From positions 1-64,000 of the forward strand of contig JACPUC010000007.1 of assembly GCA_016192455.1 (NCBI GenBank): a stretch of 64,000 bases of DNA. Reading direction: 5' to 3'. How positions within the stretch are numbered: position 1 is the stretch's first letter; every line of letters starts with the position of its first letter. Shown here piece after piece: positions 29,209-43,827 of this stretch. Source of the DNA: Candidatus Tectimicrobiota bacterium. Its GTDB lineage: Bacteria; JACPUC01. The notes under the pieces are model-generated. The model searched no databases. It had not been told where the DNA came from and saw only the letters and a program-made list of their open reading frames with translations. Position numbers and translations under genes: made by a program.

Positions 29209-30425
29209 AATACATCGTACTCGTTCCCGATGGGATGAGTGACCTTCCCGTGGCGGAGCTTGGAGAGCGCACGCCGCTCGAGGTTGCCGCCACCCCGGCG
29301 ATGGACTGGCTGGCGCGGCGCGGCGAGTGCGGCCGCGTGCAGACCGTGCCGCCGGGCTTCGAGCCGGGCAGTGATGTCGCCGCGCTGTCGATCCTCGGCT
29401 ACGACCCGCGCACCTGCTACACCGGTCGCTCGCCGCTGGAAGCCGCGAGCATGGGCATCGAGCTTGGCCCCGACGATGTCGCCTTCCGCTGCAACCTCGT
29501 TACCCTGGCGCGCCGCCATGGCGACCTCGCCATGGCTGATTACAGCGGCGGCCACATCAGCAGCAAGGAGGCGGCCGAGCTCATGAAGACGGTGGACGAG
29601 CACCTCGGCGGCGCCGAGCTCGCCTTCTACCCCGGCAAGATGTATCGACACCTCATGGTCTGGCACGGCGGGCCCGAGGGCTGCCGCACCACCCCGCCTC
29701 ACGACATCCTGGACCAGCCGATCGCCGGCTACCTCCCCGACGGAGCCGGCCGCGATCGTTTGCGCCACCTCATCGCGCGCTCGGCGGACCTCTTGAGCGC
29801 GCATCCCGTGAACGCGCGGCGGCAAGCCCAGGGGAAGGCGCCGGCGAACAGCATCTGGCTCTGGGGCGAAGGCAAGGCTCCGCACCTGCAGCCCTTTGCG
29901 CAGAAGTACGGCCTGCGCGGCGGCGTCATCTCGGCGGTTGATCTCGTCCTCGGCATCGGACGGCATCTCGGGCTGCGGATCATCGACGTGCCCGGGGCCA
30001 CCGGCTTCACCGACACGAACTACGAGGGGAAGGCCGAGTATGCCCTGAAGGCCCTGGAGGAGCTGGACTTCGTCTATGTGCACGTGGAAGCCACGGACGA
30101 GGCCGGCCACATGGGGGACCTGGAGGGGAAGATCAGCGCCATTGAAGACTTCGATCGCCGCGTCGTGCAGCGCCTCCTGGAGGGCCTGCCGCGGCTCGGG
30201 CCGCACCGCATCTTGCTGCTGCCCGATCATGCCACCCCCGTGCGCTTAAGGACCCACTGCTCCGACCCCGTGCCGGCCCTCATCTACACCTCGACGCATG
30301 AGGTTGCCGGCATGCCGGCGTATGACGAGCACCTCCTCGAGGGGGAGTGTCCGCTTGCCATGACGGCGGGGCACGAGCTGATGGCGCACTTCCTGCGCCT
30401 CCCGCATGGCGCGGGGGTACGGTAG
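29205..30425 (+). CDS. apgM: ApgM-type phosphoglycerate mutase / proposed homoserine kinase
   Basis: 406 residues. An alkaline-phosphatase-fold protein of the cofactor-independent phosphoglycerate mutase group: MKYIVLVPDGMSD (metal Asp9), PGSDVAALSILGYDP near 50, FVYVHVEATDEAGHMGD near 289 and LLPDHATPVRLRTHCSDPVP near 340. It sits between hom and lysC, overlapping hom, with no thrB in view. A subfamily in this exact context has been proposed to act as homoserine kinase. I favour that role over glycolysis, but sequence alone does not settle it. Confidence 0.85.
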   Translation: MKYIVLVPDGMSDLPVAELGERTPLEVAATPAMDWLARRGECGRVQTVPPGFEPGSDVAALSILGYDPRTCYTGRSPLEAASMGIELGPDDVAFRCNLVTLARRHGDLAMADYSGGHISSKEAAELMKTVDEHLGGAELAFYPGKMYRHLMVWHGGPEGCRTTPPHDILDQPIAGYLPDGAGRDRLRHLIARSADLLSAHPVNARRQAQGKAPANSIWLWGEGKAPHLQPFAQKYGLRGGVISAVDLVLGIGRHLGLRIIDVPGATGFTDTNYEGKAEYALKALEELDFVYVHVEATDEAGHMGDLEGKISAIEDFDRRVVQRLLEGLPRLGPHRILLLPDHATPVRLRTHCSDPVPALIYTSTHEVAGMPAYDEHLLEGECPLAMTAGHELMAHFLRLPHGAGVR

Positions 30426-30675
30426 CGCGGGCGCAGGGCGGGGCAGGGGGAGAACCGCCGACGCAGCCTAAAGATTTCGTCGGCGGCGTTGCTCCTCAGT
30501 GCTGCGGCGCGGGAGTCCATCGGGACGCGGAAGAGGCTGGGGGATTGAGGAGAGGGACGGGGCTGAACGTGGTGTGGTCGCGAGCGATCCGAGGTTGAGG
30601 TGGGGTGCGGCGGCGTCTCCGGCACCCCTGAGCGGCGAGCGTGACGGCGTGTGATGACAAGGGAGCGTGCGGCCC

Positions 30676-31938
30676 ATGCGTATCATTGTGCAGAAATATG
30701 GTGGCACGTCAGTCGGTGATGTTGAGCGCATCAAGATGGTGGCGCGGAAGTCGATTCAGGCTCTGCAGCGCGCCGACGGCCTGGTCGTCGTCGTCTCCGC
30801 CATGGCGGGCGAGACGAACAAGCTGGTGGATTTGGCGCACCAGATCAACCCGCGCGCCGACGAGCGCGAGCTGGACATGCTCCTGTCGACCGGCGAGCGG
30901 GTGACCATTGCGCTGTTGGCCATGGCCATTCAGGCCCTGGGCTACCAGGCGCGCTCGTTCACCGGCCGGCAGGTCGGCATCGTTACGGACAGCACCTACA
31001 CGAAAGCCCGCATCAAGCGCGTGGAGTGCGACCACATCATGGACCTGCTGCGGCAGGGGACCATCGCGGTGGTGGCGGGGTTCCAGGGGATCGACGAGAA
31101 GCAGCAGGTGACGACGCTGGGGCGCGGCGGTTCCGACCTCACCGCGGTGGCCTTGGCGGCGGCCCTGAAGGCGGACATCTGCGAGATTTACACGGACGTG
31201 GACGGCGTCTACACCACCGACCCCTCCATCGAGCCGAAGGCGCGCCGGCTCAGCCGCATCTCCCATGACGAGATGCTGGAGATGGCCAGCCTGGGGGCAA
31301 AGGTCCTGCAAGCGCGTTGCGTGGAGTTTGCGAAACGTCACAACGTGCCGCTGGTGGTGAAGTCGACGTTCGAAGAAGGAGAGGGCACCTTGATTACGCG
31401 GGAAGATGCTGATATGGAACAGGTGGTGGTGGCCGGCGTGGCGTGCAGCCGAGACCTGGCGCGCATCACCCTGCACGAGGTGGCGGACCGTCCCGGGATT
31501 GCTGCCCGCATCTTCAACGCTATTGCGGCGAAGAACATCGTGGTCGATATGATCATCCAGAACATCAGCGAGCATGGCTTGACCGATATCTCGTTCACCG
31601 TACCGCGCAGCGAGGGACGGAGGGCGCTTGAGCTGTTGGCCCCGGTGGTCGAGGAGATCGGCGCCGCGGAGACCAAGCTCAACGAGACGATCGCGCGCGT
31701 TTCCATCGTGGGGCTCGGCATCCGCAGCCACCAGGGGGTGGCGGCAAAGATGTTCGAGGCGCTGTCGCGGGAGGGGATCAACATCCTCATGATCAGCACC
31801 TCGGAGATCAAGATCTCCTGCGTGATCGAGGAGGCCTACATGGAGCGCGCGGTGCGCGCCCTGCACGCTGCCTTCGAGCTCGATCGCGAACCAACAGCGG
31901 TTCGAGCACGGGCTGGAACCGCGGGAACGGCACGGTGA
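30676..31938 (+). CDS. lysC: Aspartate kinase
   Basis: 420 residues from ATG 30676; a GTG at 30667 is an alternative start nearer to AAGGGA. The kinase domain opens [45 protein letters not shown] and [14 protein letters not shown] are classic. Two ACT domains fill residues about 265-405 ([40 protein letters not shown]), the usual site of lysine/threonine feedback. First step of the aspartate pathway. It overlaps cimA by 4 nt. The 250-bp gap 30426-30675 shows nothing recognisable. Confidence 0.96.
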   Translation: MRIIVQKYGGTSVGDVERIKMVARKSIQALQRADGLVVVVSAMAGETNKLVDLAHQINPRADERELDMLLSTGERVTIALLAMAIQALGYQARSFTGRQVGIVTDSTYTKARIKRVECDHIMDLLRQGTIAVVAGFQGIDEKQQVTTLGRGGSDLTAVALAAALKADICEIYTDVDGVYTTDPSIEPKARRLSRISHDEMLEMASLGAKVLQARCVEFAKRHNVPLVVKSTFEEGEGTLITREDADMEQVVVAGVACSRDLARITLHEVADRPGIAARIFNAIAAKNIVVDMIIQNISEHGLTDISFTVPRSEGRRALELLAPVVEEIGAAETKLNETIARVSIVGLGIRSHQGVAAKMFEALSREGINILMISTSEIKISCVIEEAYMERAVRALHAAFELDREPTAVRARAGTAGTAR

Positions 31939-33647
31939 AACGCGACATCCAACTCTACGACACGACCTTGCGTGACGGCACGCAGGCCGAGGAAGTCTCC
32001 TTCTCTTCCGCCGACAAGCTGCGCATCGCCGAGAAGCTCGACGAGTTCGGCATCCACTACATCGAGGGAGGGTGGCCAGGCTCCAACCCCAAGGACCGGG
32101 AGTTCTTCAAGCTCGCCAAGGGGCTCCGCCTGCGGCACGCCAAGATCGCCGCCTTCGGCAGCACACGGCACGCCGCCGCCAGCGTCGAGAAGGACGCCAA
32201 CATCACGGCGCTGCTGCGCAGCAACACGCCGGTGGTGACGATCTTCGGCAAGGCCTGGGATTTCCATGCCACGCACGCCCTGCGGGTGGACCTCGAGCAG
32301 AACCTGGAGATGATCTTCGACTCGCTCGACTACCTGCGGCGCCAGGTCGACGAGGTGATCTTCGACGCCGAGCACTTCTTCGACGGCTACAAGCGTCATC
32401 CCGCGTACGCCATGAAGACGCTGCGGGCTGCCCGCGATGCCGGGGTGGGCTGCATCGTCCTCTGCGACACGAATGGCGGCACCCTGCCGCACGAGATCCA
32501 GGAGATCATCCGGCAGGTGCGGCGGGAGATCGACACGCCCCTCGGCATTCACTGCCACAACGATGCCGAGATGGCCGTCGCCAACTCGATCATGGCCGTC
32601 ACCGAAGGCGTCGTCCACGTGCAGGGGACGATCAACGGCGTCGGCGAGCGCTGCGGCAATGCCAACCTCATCTCCATCATCCCCAACCTGAAACTGAAGC
32701 TCGGCTACGACTGCGTCAGCGATGAGCACCTGCGGGGGCTGCGCGGGCTGTCGCTCTACGTCAGCGAGACGGCGAACCTGACGCCCACCGCCCACCAGCC
32801 CTACGTGGGGCGCAGCGCCTTCGCCCACAAGGGGGGTGTGCACGTGGCCGCGGTGCGCCGCCACGCCGACACCTACGAGCACATCAAGCCGGAGCTCGTC
32901 GGCAATCGGCAGCGCGTCCTGGTCTCCGACCTCTCGGGCAAGAGCAACGTCCTCTACAAGGCGGAGGAGTATGGCATCGACCTGGACGGCAATGATCCGG
33001 TCGTGCAGGAAGTGCTGCAGACGGTCAAGCAGCTCGAGCACGAGGGCTACCAGTTCGAGGGCGCCGAGGCCTCCTTCGAGCTCCTGATGCGGCGCGCCAA
33101 GGGGGAGCGGCGCACCTACTTCACGGTGAAAAGCTACCGCGTCATCATCGAGGGGCACAGCGCCCACGCCGAGCCGATCTCGGAGGCGACGGTGCGCCTC
33201 AGCCTGAACGGCGTGGAAGAGTACACCGTGGCCGAGGGGCACGGCCCGGTCAACGCCCTTGACCTCGCCTTCCGCAAGGGGCTGGAGAAGTTCTACCCCA
33301 ACGAGCTGCGCGACGTGCGCCTGATCGACTACAAGGTGCGCATCCTGGAAGGGGTTTCGGGGACGGACGCGAAAATCCGCGTCCTCATTCAGTCCGGCGA
33401 CAGTCAGCACACCTGGGGCACCGTCGGGGTGTCGCAGAACATCATCGAAGCGAGCGCCCAGGCGCTCATCGACAGCTTCGAGTACAAGCTGCACCGCGAC
33501 GCGCCGCACCTCGGCGAGCCGGAGCAGGCGGCGGTTGGAGCAGCCAAGCGCGGCGCGCCGGGCGCTGGAAAGCCCGCCGGCAAGTCGGCTCCTCTTGCGC
33601 CGGCAAAGTCCGGGCAGCGCCGCGACAGCGGCAAGCCGTCGAGCTGA
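31935..33647 (+). CDS. cimA: (R)-citramalate synthase
   Basis: 570 residues from GTG 31935 (GTGA overlap with lysC). The HMGL-like TIM barrel begins [20 protein letters not shown]; metal ligands appear in DTTLRDG and [26 protein letters not shown] and the C-terminal LeuA dimer/allosteric domain (residues about 390-525) follow. The variant QAEEVSFS, where 2-isopropylmalate synthases have QxPG, marks the citramalate synthase type. It makes citramalate from pyruvate and acetyl-CoA for isoleucine, bypassing threonine deaminase. The last ~45 residues are an Ala/Lys/Pro-rich tail. Confidence 0.92.
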   Translation: MKRDIQLYDTTLRDGTQAEEVSFSSADKLRIAEKLDEFGIHYIEGGWPGSNPKDREFFKLAKGLRLRHAKIAAFGSTRHAAASVEKDANITALLRSNTPVVTIFGKAWDFHATHALRVDLEQNLEMIFDSLDYLRRQVDEVIFDAEHFFDGYKRHPAYAMKTLRAARDAGVGCIVLCDTNGGTLPHEIQEIIRQVRREIDTPLGIHCHNDAEMAVANSIMAVTEGVVHVQGTINGVGERCGNANLISIIPNLKLKLGYDCVSDEHLRGLRGLSLYVSETANLTPTAHQPYVGRSAFAHKGGVHVAAVRRHADTYEHIKPELVGNRQRVLVSDLSGKSNVLYKAEEYGIDLDGNDPVVQEVLQTVKQLEHEGYQFEGAEASFELLMRRAKGERRTYFTVKSYRVIIEGHSAHAEPISEATVRLSLNGVEEYTVAEGHGPVNALDLAFRKGLEKFYPNELRDVRLIDYKVRILEGVSGTDAKIRVLIQSGDSQHTWGTVGVSQNIIEASAQALIDSFEYKLHRDAPHLGEPEQAAVGAAKRGAPGAGKPAGKSAPLAPAKSGQRRDSGKPSS

Positions 33648-33835
33648 GCCAGCACGTCGCCCGGCTCCGCGGAGAGACTTCTCCTGCCCAGGCGGTCGAG
33701 GCGGGGGCAGAAGGTGGAGGCGGCGCCGCGAGGAGCGCCGAGCTCCGGTGCCCTAGTGGCGTGGCGCGCCGAGGAGCAGTCATCGGCGGTAAGCCCCCAG
33801 GCGTCGCCAGGGGCGATTCTCGAGTGAACCGATTG

Positions 33836-34729
<894 letters not shown>

Positions 34730-34875
34730 GGCCGGCGCCAGCAGCTCAACCCCGCCGCTCCGACCGTCGCGGCTCAACCCGACGCCCGCGGCGCTGCCGC
34801 GGCCGAGGCGGCCGAGCGGGGTGCGGCGAGAGGCGGGCTCTCGCTCCCACATCCCACGAGAAACATGGACATCGA

Positions 34876-36978
34876 ATGGACACCCCGCTCCTCCTCGAGG
34901 TTGGTACCGAAGAGATTCCCGCAGGATTCATGGCGCCGGCGTTCGAACGTCTGGAACAGGCTGCCTCGAGCCTCTTCGAGGCGGCCCGCCTGGCGGTCGC
35001 CGCGAATTCCCTGCTGGTGACGGGGACGCCGCGTCGCCTCGTCCTCAGCACCGGCCTTGCGGAACGTCAGCGCGATGCGCTCAGCACCGTCATCGGCCCG
35101 CCGAGGCGGGTCGCCTACGCCGCCGACGGCGCCCCCACGAAGGCGGCGGAGGGTTTCGCCCGCAGCCAGGGGGTTGATCTCTCCGAGCTTCGCGTGACGA
35201 CGACGGAGAAGGGCGAGTACCTGTGCGTGGAGAAGCGGCAGCACGGCGAAGCGACCATGACGGTGCTGCCGGGCCTGCTGGCGCAGCTCCTGCTCGACAT
35301 GGCCTTCCCGAAGTCGATGCGCTGGGGGGAGGGGAGCCTGCGCTTTGCGCGTCCCATCCGCTGGCTCGTGGCACTATTCGGTGATCGCCTGGTGGAGTTC
35401 GAAGTCGACGGGCTGCGCAGCGGCCGCCGCACGTACGGCCACCGCTTCCTGGCGCCCGAGCCCTTCGAGCTTGCCGGCGCCGACTTCAGCGCCTACTGCG
35501 CGGCGCTGCGCCAGCGCCACGTCATGGTGCGCCATGATGAGCGGCGGGCGGCGGTGCAGCACGAGCTCACGGCGGCGGCGAGCGACCTCGGCGGCTCCCT
35601 GCACGAGCATCAGGACCTCCTGGAGACCGTCATCCATCTCGTCGAGGCGCCGCGGGTCGTCAGCGGCTCCTTCGATCCGGCCTACCTCGGCCTGCCGCCG
35701 GAGGTGCTCATCACCACCATGGTGACGCACCAGAAGTACTTCCCGGTGGACGACCCGGCGGCAGGGCTGAAGCCCAACTTCCTCGCCGTCTCCAACATGC
35801 CCATCGACAACCTCACCCACATCCGCGCCGGCAACGAGCGGGTGCTGGCGGCCCGCCTGGCTGATGCGAAGTTCTTCTTCGATGAGGATCGCAAGACCCG
35901 GCTCGAAGACCTGGTGGAACGGTTGCGCTCGGTCATCTACCAGGAACGGCTCGGCACCTCCTATGCGAAGGTGGAGCGTAACGAACAGCTCGCCGCCTAC
36001 CTGGCCCGCTGCCTCGCCCCGGACGCGGAGGTCGTCTGTCGGCGCATCGCGCGCCTCTGCAAGGGCGATCTCGCCAGCCACATGGTGGGAGAGTTCCCCG
36101 AGCTGCAAGGCATCATGGGAAGAGAGTACGCGCTCTTTCAGGGCGAGGCCCGCGACGTCGGCCAGGGCATCTACGAGCACTACCTGCCGCGTTTCGCCGG
36201 CGACAGCTTGCCGACCGCCGTCCCCGGAGCCATCGTCGGCGTTGCCGACAAGCTTGATACCATTGTCGGCTGCTTCAGCGTCGGCTTGCTGCCGAGCGGC
36301 TCGGAGGACCCCCTGGCGCTGCGGCGGCAGGCCGCCGCCATCGCCGCCATCGTCCTGCACCACCGCTTCGAGCTCGATCTGGTCGCGGCGGTCGGCGAGG
36401 CGGCGCGCATCCTGGCCGAGCAACGCGCCGCGGCGGGGGAGGCCGCCGGCCTGCGGCCGCGGCCGGAGGTCGAGGCGGAGGTCTTGGAGTTCTGCAAGGG
36501 CCGCATCCAGACGCTCCTGGTGAACCGCGGCTACAGCAGCGCCGTGGTGGAGGCGGTCCTGGCGCGACAGGCGCGGGAGATCGTCGATGCCGACGAGCGC
36601 TGCGCCGCCCTCGAGGCCTTGCGCGGCTCCGATGAGTTCCAGGCGCTCCTGACGCTGGTCAAGCGCACGAGCAACATCCTCGGCGACTTCCCCGGCGGGC
36701 CGATCGCCCCCGAGCTGCTGCGGGAAGCGGCGGAACGCCGGCTGGCGGAGGAGTTCCAGGCGGCGCGCGGCGATGTGCTGGCCCTGGTGGCGCGGCGGGC
36801 GTATGCTCCGGCCCTCAGCCGGCTGGTGGGATTGAAGGGGGCGCTCGACAACTTTTTTGACGAGGTGTTGGTGATGTGCGATAATGAAAACTTGCGCACG
36901 AACCGCTTGCGGCTCCTGCGAGGTCTGGCCGATCTCTTCTCACCCTTGGCCGACTTTTCGCGGCTGGCGGCCGGTTGA
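34876..36978 (+). CDS. glyS: Glycine--tRNA ligase, beta subunit
   Basis: 700 residues, normal length. Begins LLLEVGTEEIPAGFMAPAFE; KSMRWGEGSLRFARPIRWLV near 143, TMVTHQKYFPVDD near 280 and the C-terminal DALR-like helices (FFDEVLVMCDNENLRTNRLR) are typical. The beta subunit binds tRNA and carries an HD-like domain. It completes the GlyQS pair, 146 bp after glyQ. Confidence 0.96.
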   Translation: MDTPLLLEVGTEEIPAGFMAPAFERLEQAASSLFEAARLAVAANSLLVTGTPRRLVLSTGLAERQRDALSTVIGPPRRVAYAADGAPTKAAEGFARSQGVDLSELRVTTTEKGEYLCVEKRQHGEATMTVLPGLLAQLLLDMAFPKSMRWGEGSLRFARPIRWLVALFGDRLVEFEVDGLRSGRRTYGHRFLAPEPFELAGADFSAYCAALRQRHVMVRHDERRAAVQHELTAAASDLGGSLHEHQDLLETVIHLVEAPRVVSGSFDPAYLGLPPEVLITTMVTHQKYFPVDDPAAGLKPNFLAVSNMPIDNLTHIRAGNERVLAARLADAKFFFDEDRKTRLEDLVERLRSVIYQERLGTSYAKVERNEQLAAYLARCLAPDAEVVCRRIARLCKGDLASHMVGEFPELQGIMGREYALFQGEARDVGQGIYEHYLPRFAGDSLPTAVPGAIVGVADKLDTIVGCFSVGLLPSGSEDPLALRRQAAAIAAIVLHHRFELDLVAAVGEAARILAEQRAAAGEAAGLRPRPEVEAEVLEFCKGRIQTLLVNRGYSSAVVEAVLARQAREIVDADERCAALEALRGSDEFQALLTLVKRTSNILGDFPGGPIAPELLREAAERRLAEEFQAARGDVLALVARRAYAPALSRLVGLKGALDNFFDEVLVMCDNENLRTNRLRLLRGLADLFSPLADFSRLAAG

Positions 36979-37243
36979 TGTCCGCTCGTGGTGCAGGCGA
37001 GCCCATGACACCCCAACGTGTGCTCCAGAACATGCGCCCCGGCGTTGCTCTCTCCCGAACCCAGGGTGCATGGTACGGCGTCCTCTCCCGATACCCGACA
37101 GCATGGAAGGAAGCGCGCGCATCCGGCGGCGCGCCATGCCCCGATGGCGCGGCGCCGCCGGGAGGGGAGAAGCCACGCGCAGCCTGCCTGTGACGAAGGA
37201 CCAGGCAGGGGACTTCTTCCGCAGCCGATGGAGGAGGTGATTC

Positions 37244-39907
<2,664 letters not shown>

Positions 39908-40060
39908 AGCGGCCGGCCTGCCGGAGGAGAGCGTACCGGTGATGCGGCAGGCGCCGCCAGGTAGGTTTCAGGTCGGAGTCTCCCTTCCTCTGAATCGGCG
40001 TCCAGTCGCTTTTCTCCACCTCGTCGAAGGCAGCGCTGGAACTCCCTGTTTCAAGTGGGC

Positions 40061-40089
40061 TTGACAGTCGTTCGACGGCTTTGCATACT
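40061..40089 (+). promoter_or_regulatory. Sigma70-type promoter of the rib operon
   Basis: TTGACA (40061-40066), a 17-bp spacer, then CATACT (40084-40089). It lies about 20 bp upstream of the FMN riboswitch, as expected for a riboswitch-controlled transcript. Confidence 0.75.
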
Positions 40090-40110
40090 TACGTTTGGCT
40101 CAACTTAGAG

Positions 40111-40241
40111 ACCAACCTTCGGGGCTGGGTGAAATTCCCGACCGGCGGTGACAGCCCGCGACCCATAAGGGCTTCGACCCGAGTGGCTGATCCGGTGCAA
40201 CTCCGGGGCCGACAGTAAGAGTCTGGATGGGAGAAGGTTCG
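40111..40241 (+). ncRNA. FMN riboswitch (RFN element)
   Basis: Contains the conserved blocks CTTCGGGGCTGGGTGAAATT, CCCGACCGGCGGTGACAGCC, GATCCGGTGCAACTCCGG and CCGACAGTAAGAGTCTGGAT, closed by GGGAGAAGG. Order and spacing match the six-helix FMN aptamer. It precedes ribD and should lower expression of the rib genes when FMN is plentiful. The ~200 nt between aptamer and ribD (40242-40444) hold the expression platform; I could not pick out a single clear terminator. Confidence 0.96.
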
Positions 40242-40444
40242 GTACACGTTGCCAGCGCGCTCCGCCTGGGCTGCACCTGGGGGCTCCGCCACAAGCTGCT
40301 CCGCCGAGCTGCTGTGGGGGTGCGAGGTGCAGGCCATGCCGCCGGGAGTGCGCCCTTCCTCTACGTGTCCCTCCGCACAGAACCTGTGCGTCTCTCCCAT
40401 CGAGATCGTTCTTTGGTTGCTGTAGCGTGCAGGCCGGGCAGCCG

Positions 40445-41563
40445 ATGTACGATGAGTATCTGCGCATAACGCTCGAGCTGGCGGCTCGCGCCAGAGGGTG
40501 GACGAGCCCCAACCCGCTCGTCGGCTGCGTCATCGTCAAGGAGGGTCGCGTCATCGGGCGGGGGTACCATACCGCGGCAGGCAAACCCCACGCCGAGGTG
40601 GAAGCCCTGCGCGATGCCGGTCCCGCCGCGCACGGTGCCTCCCTCTACGTCAACCTCGAGCCGTGCTGCCACTACGGGCGCACGCCGCCCTGCACGGACG
40701 CGATCATCCGCGCCGGCATCAAGAAGGTTGTCATCGGCGGCATCGACCCGAACCCGCGGGTGCAGGGGAAGGGAGCCGCAGCCCTGCAGGCGGCCGGCAT
40801 CGAGATCGTCTGCGGCGTCCTCGAGGATACCTGCAAACGCTTCAATGAGACGTACTGGAAGTACATCCTCACCAACAAGCCGTTCGTTCTCTTGAAGGCG
40901 GCGAGCAGCCTGGATGGGAAAATCGCCACCCGCACCGGCGAGTCGCGCTGGATCACCAACGAGCAGTCGCGGCTCTACGTCCATGAGCTGCGCCACGCCT
41001 ACGACGCCGTCATGGTCGGCATCGGCACCGTGCTCGCCGATGATCCGCGCTTGACGGTGCGCCTGCCGGAAGGCAACGGCAGGGACCCGCTGCGGGTCGT
41101 GGTGGACAGCCGCCTGCGTCTGCCTCCCGAGGCCGCCATGCTGACGCAGCCCTCCCAGGCGGGAACCCTCATCGCCACCCGCGAGCCGGTCGAGGCGGCG
41201 CGACGCCGAGCCCTCGAGGGGCGGGGCGCGGAGGTCGTCGTGCTGCTTGCCGACGCCCGCGGCCGAGTCGACCTGGCGCGGCTCATGGCCGAGCTGGGCA
41301 GGCGGCAGGTGACGAGCGTGCTCCTGGAAGGCGGCGCCACCCTGCATGGCAGCGCCCTGAAGGCCGGCATCGTCGACAAGGTCTGCATCTTCCTGGCTCC
41401 CCTCTTCATCGGAGGAGATGGAGCGCCGAGCGCCATCGGCGGGCCCGCCATCGAGCGCCTCGAGGAAGCGGTGCGCCTGACGGACACCAGCGTGCGCTGG
41501 TTCCACCACGATCTCCTCATTGAAGCCTACCCGGTGAGCAAGACGGTTGATCTGGCGCCGTAG
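40445..41563 (+). CDS. ribD: Bifunctional pyrimidine deaminase/reductase
   Basis: 372 residues from ATG 40445. The N-terminal deaminase has the zinc motif HAEVEAL (about residues 50-56) and EPCCHYGRTPPC (about 75-86). The C-terminal reductase (from residue ~150) opens FVLLKAASSLDGKIATRTGE and has GIGTVLADDPRLTVR and VLLEGGATLHGSAL. It does the second and third steps of riboflavin synthesis. First gene behind the FMN riboswitch. Confidence 0.95.
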   Translation: MYDEYLRITLELAARARGWTSPNPLVGCVIVKEGRVIGRGYHTAAGKPHAEVEALRDAGPAAHGASLYVNLEPCCHYGRTPPCTDAIIRAGIKKVVIGGIDPNPRVQGKGAAALQAAGIEIVCGVLEDTCKRFNETYWKYILTNKPFVLLKAASSLDGKIATRTGESRWITNEQSRLYVHELRHAYDAVMVGIGTVLADDPRLTVRLPEGNGRDPLRVVVDSRLRLPPEAAMLTQPSQAGTLIATREPVEAARRRALEGRGAEVVVLLADARGRVDLARLMAELGRRQVTSVLLEGGATLHGSALKAGIVDKVCIFLAPLFIGGDGAPSAIGGPAIERLEEAVRLTDTSVRWFHHDLLIEAYPVSKTVDLAP

Positions 41564-41668
41564 GGTCGAAGGCAGGGGCGGGGCGCGGGGCAAGTGGCGC
41601 CGGCCGAGCGGAGGAAACCGATGCCGGGGGTGGGGCGCGGCGCTCCAATGAGCAGGCAGGAGACCCCA

Positions 41669-42343
41669 GTGTTCACGGGCATCATCGAAGAGATCGGCAC
41701 GGTGCGCGCCGCGCAGCTCGGTGAGCAGGGCGGCAGCCTCGCCATCGCGGCCAGAACCGTCCTGGGCGGCGTGCGGCAGGGCGAGAGCATTGCCGTGGAC
41801 GGCTGTTGCCTTACGGTGGTGCGCTTTGATGCCGAGAGCTTTACCGTCGAGGTGTCGCCGGAGACGGTGGCGCGCACCACCTTGAAGCGCCTGCGCGTCG
41901 GCGGCCGCGTCAACCTCGAGCGCGCCCTGCGCGTCGGTGATCGCATGGGCGGCCACTATGTCAACGGCCACGTCGACGGAGTCGGGCGCATCGCCGACAT
42001 CAGCCGCGCGGGAAACTCCCACACCGTGACGATCACGGCGCCCTCCGAGCTGATGCGCTACATCGTCGAGAAGGGCTCCGTGGCGGTGGACGGCATCAGC
42101 CTCACGGGCGCCGGGCTGGCGCGAGAGAGCTTCAGCATCGCCGTCATCCCCGCCACCGAGGTGCTCACCACCCTGATCGAGAAGGGGACCGGCGCGGCGG
42201 TGAACCTGGAGTGCGATATCATCGGCAAGTATGTGGAGCGTTTCCTTGGACTCGACGATCAGGCCGGAGCGGGCCATCCGCGCGGCGCTGGGCGCGAACC
42301 CATCACGCGGGCCTTCCTCGCCAAGCATGGGTTCGCCGATTGA
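41669..42343 (+). CDS. ribE: Riboflavin synthase (alpha chain)
   Basis: 224 residues from GTG 41669, chosen because AGGCAGGAGA lies just upstream and the family starts [10 protein letters not shown]. Two lumazine-binding repeats: [17 protein letters not shown] and, in the second half, [19 protein letters not shown]. It dismutates two lumazines to riboflavin. Its stop overlaps a possible ribBA start (TGATG). Confidence 0.93.
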   Translation: MFTGIIEEIGTVRAAQLGEQGGSLAIAARTVLGGVRQGESIAVDGCCLTVVRFDAESFTVEVSPETVARTTLKRLRVGGRVNLERALRVGDRMGGHYVNGHVDGVGRIADISRAGNSHTVTITAPSELMRYIVEKGSVAVDGISLTGAGLARESFSIAVIPATEVLTTLIEKGTGAAVNLECDIIGKYVERFLGLDDQAGAGHPRGAGREPITRAFLAKHGFAD

Positions 42344-42354
42344 TGGAGAAAGCT

Positions 42355-43569
42355 ATGCCGTCCGATTCGCCATTTTGCACCATCCCGGATGCCATCGAGG
42401 AAATCCGGCGGGGGAAGATGGTCATTCTCATCGACGATGAGGATCGCGAGAATGAGGGCGACCTCACCATCGCCGCCGACAAGGTCACGCCGGAAATCAT
42501 CAACTTCATGGCGACGCACGGGCGCGGCCTCATCTGTCTCTCCCTCACGCCTGAACGAGTCGATGCCTTGCAGTTGACGCCGATGGCGCCGCATAACCAG
42601 TCCACCTTCGGCACGGCCTTCACCGTCTCCATCGAGGCGCGGTATGGCGTGACGACGGGCATCAGCGCCCATGACCGCGCCAAGACCATCCTCACGGCGA
42701 TCGATCCGCGGACACGGCCCACGGACCTCATCCGACCCGGCCACATCTTCCCGCTGCGGGCCCGCTCCGGCGGGGTGCTGGAGCGCGCCGGGCAGACCGA
42801 AGGATCGGTTGACCTGGCACGGCTTGCCGGCCTCTACCCGGCGGGGGTCATCTGCGAAGTCATGAAGGACGATGGCACCATGGCCCGCGTCCCCGATCTC
42901 ATCGCCATCGGCGCGCGCTTCGACCTGAAGCTCTGCACCATCAAGGACTTGATCAATTACCGCATGCAGTGCGAGCGGTTCATTCGGCGCGCCGCCACCA
43001 GCACGATCCCGACCGAGTACGGCATTTTCGACATCATCGCCTACGAGAACACCTTCGACAACCACAACTACATCGTCCTGAAGAAGGGGGAGATCACCAC
43101 GGATGAGCCCCTCCTGGTGCGGGTCCACTCGCAGTGCCTGACGGGGGACATTTTTGGTTCGATGCGTTGTGACTGCGGCGAGCAGCTCACCCGCGCCCTC
43201 GAGATGATCGCCGAAGCCGGTCGCGGGGTGCTGCTCTACCTGCCGCAAGAGGGTCGCGGCATCGGCCTCATCAACAAGCTGCGCGCCTATGAAATCCAGG
43301 ATAAGGGAGTTGACACCGTGGAGGCCAACCACCTGCTCGGCTTCCAGGCCGACAAGCGAGACTACGGCATCGGCTGCCAGATCCTCGCCGATCTCGGCGT
43401 TCGCAAGATTCGCCTCTTGACGAATAACCCCAAGAAGATCCATGGGATCCAAGGCTTTGGACTGGAGATTGTGGAGCGCGTGCCCATCGAGATCCCGCCG
43501 CGAGAGTCCAATCGCTACTACCTGCGGACAAAGCGCGAGAAGCTGGGGCACCTGATATCCCACTTCTAG
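42355..43569 (+). CDS. ribBA: Bifunctional DHBP synthase / GTP cyclohydrolase II
   Basis: 404 residues from ATG 42355 (GGAG 6 nt upstream); ATG 42343 is an alternative. RibB half: [18 protein letters not shown] (metal site), [13 protein letters not shown] and [12 protein letters not shown]. RibA half: [20 protein letters not shown] with zinc cysteines, and [20 protein letters not shown]. It supplies both precursors of riboflavin, from ribulose 5-phosphate and from GTP. Confidence 0.95.
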   Translation: MPSDSPFCTIPDAIEEIRRGKMVILIDDEDRENEGDLTIAADKVTPEIINFMATHGRGLICLSLTPERVDALQLTPMAPHNQSTFGTAFTVSIEARYGVTTGISAHDRAKTILTAIDPRTRPTDLIRPGHIFPLRARSGGVLERAGQTEGSVDLARLAGLYPAGVICEVMKDDGTMARVPDLIAIGARFDLKLCTIKDLINYRMQCERFIRRAATSTIPTEYGIFDIIAYENTFDNHNYIVLKKGEITTDEPLLVRVHSQCLTGDIFGSMRCDCGEQLTRALEMIAEAGRGVLLYLPQEGRGIGLINKLRAYEIQDKGVDTVEANHLLGFQADKRDYGIGCQILADLGVRKIRLLTNNPKKIHGIQGFGLEIVERVPIEIPPRESNRYYLRTKREKLGHLISHF

Positions 43570-43827
43570 GTGTTCCACGGTCTGTCTGGCCCAGCCATCG
43601 AGCTTCCGATCGGATCGGCGCCGGCCTGGAGCTGTGGACGCGCCGCCCGCCCCAGGCGCCCAGAGCAGAAAGCCCGCTCCCGCCTCCGAGCACTCCCAGG
43701 GGACCCCGTTGGATCGCTAGGAGAGGCCGGTGCGTGGGGGAAAGCAGCGGGGATGGCCACCAAGCGCTGGCGGGGGGCGCGCCTAATTCCCCTCGGCTCG
43801 ACAGTAACTCAACAGAAGGAAGGCCGC

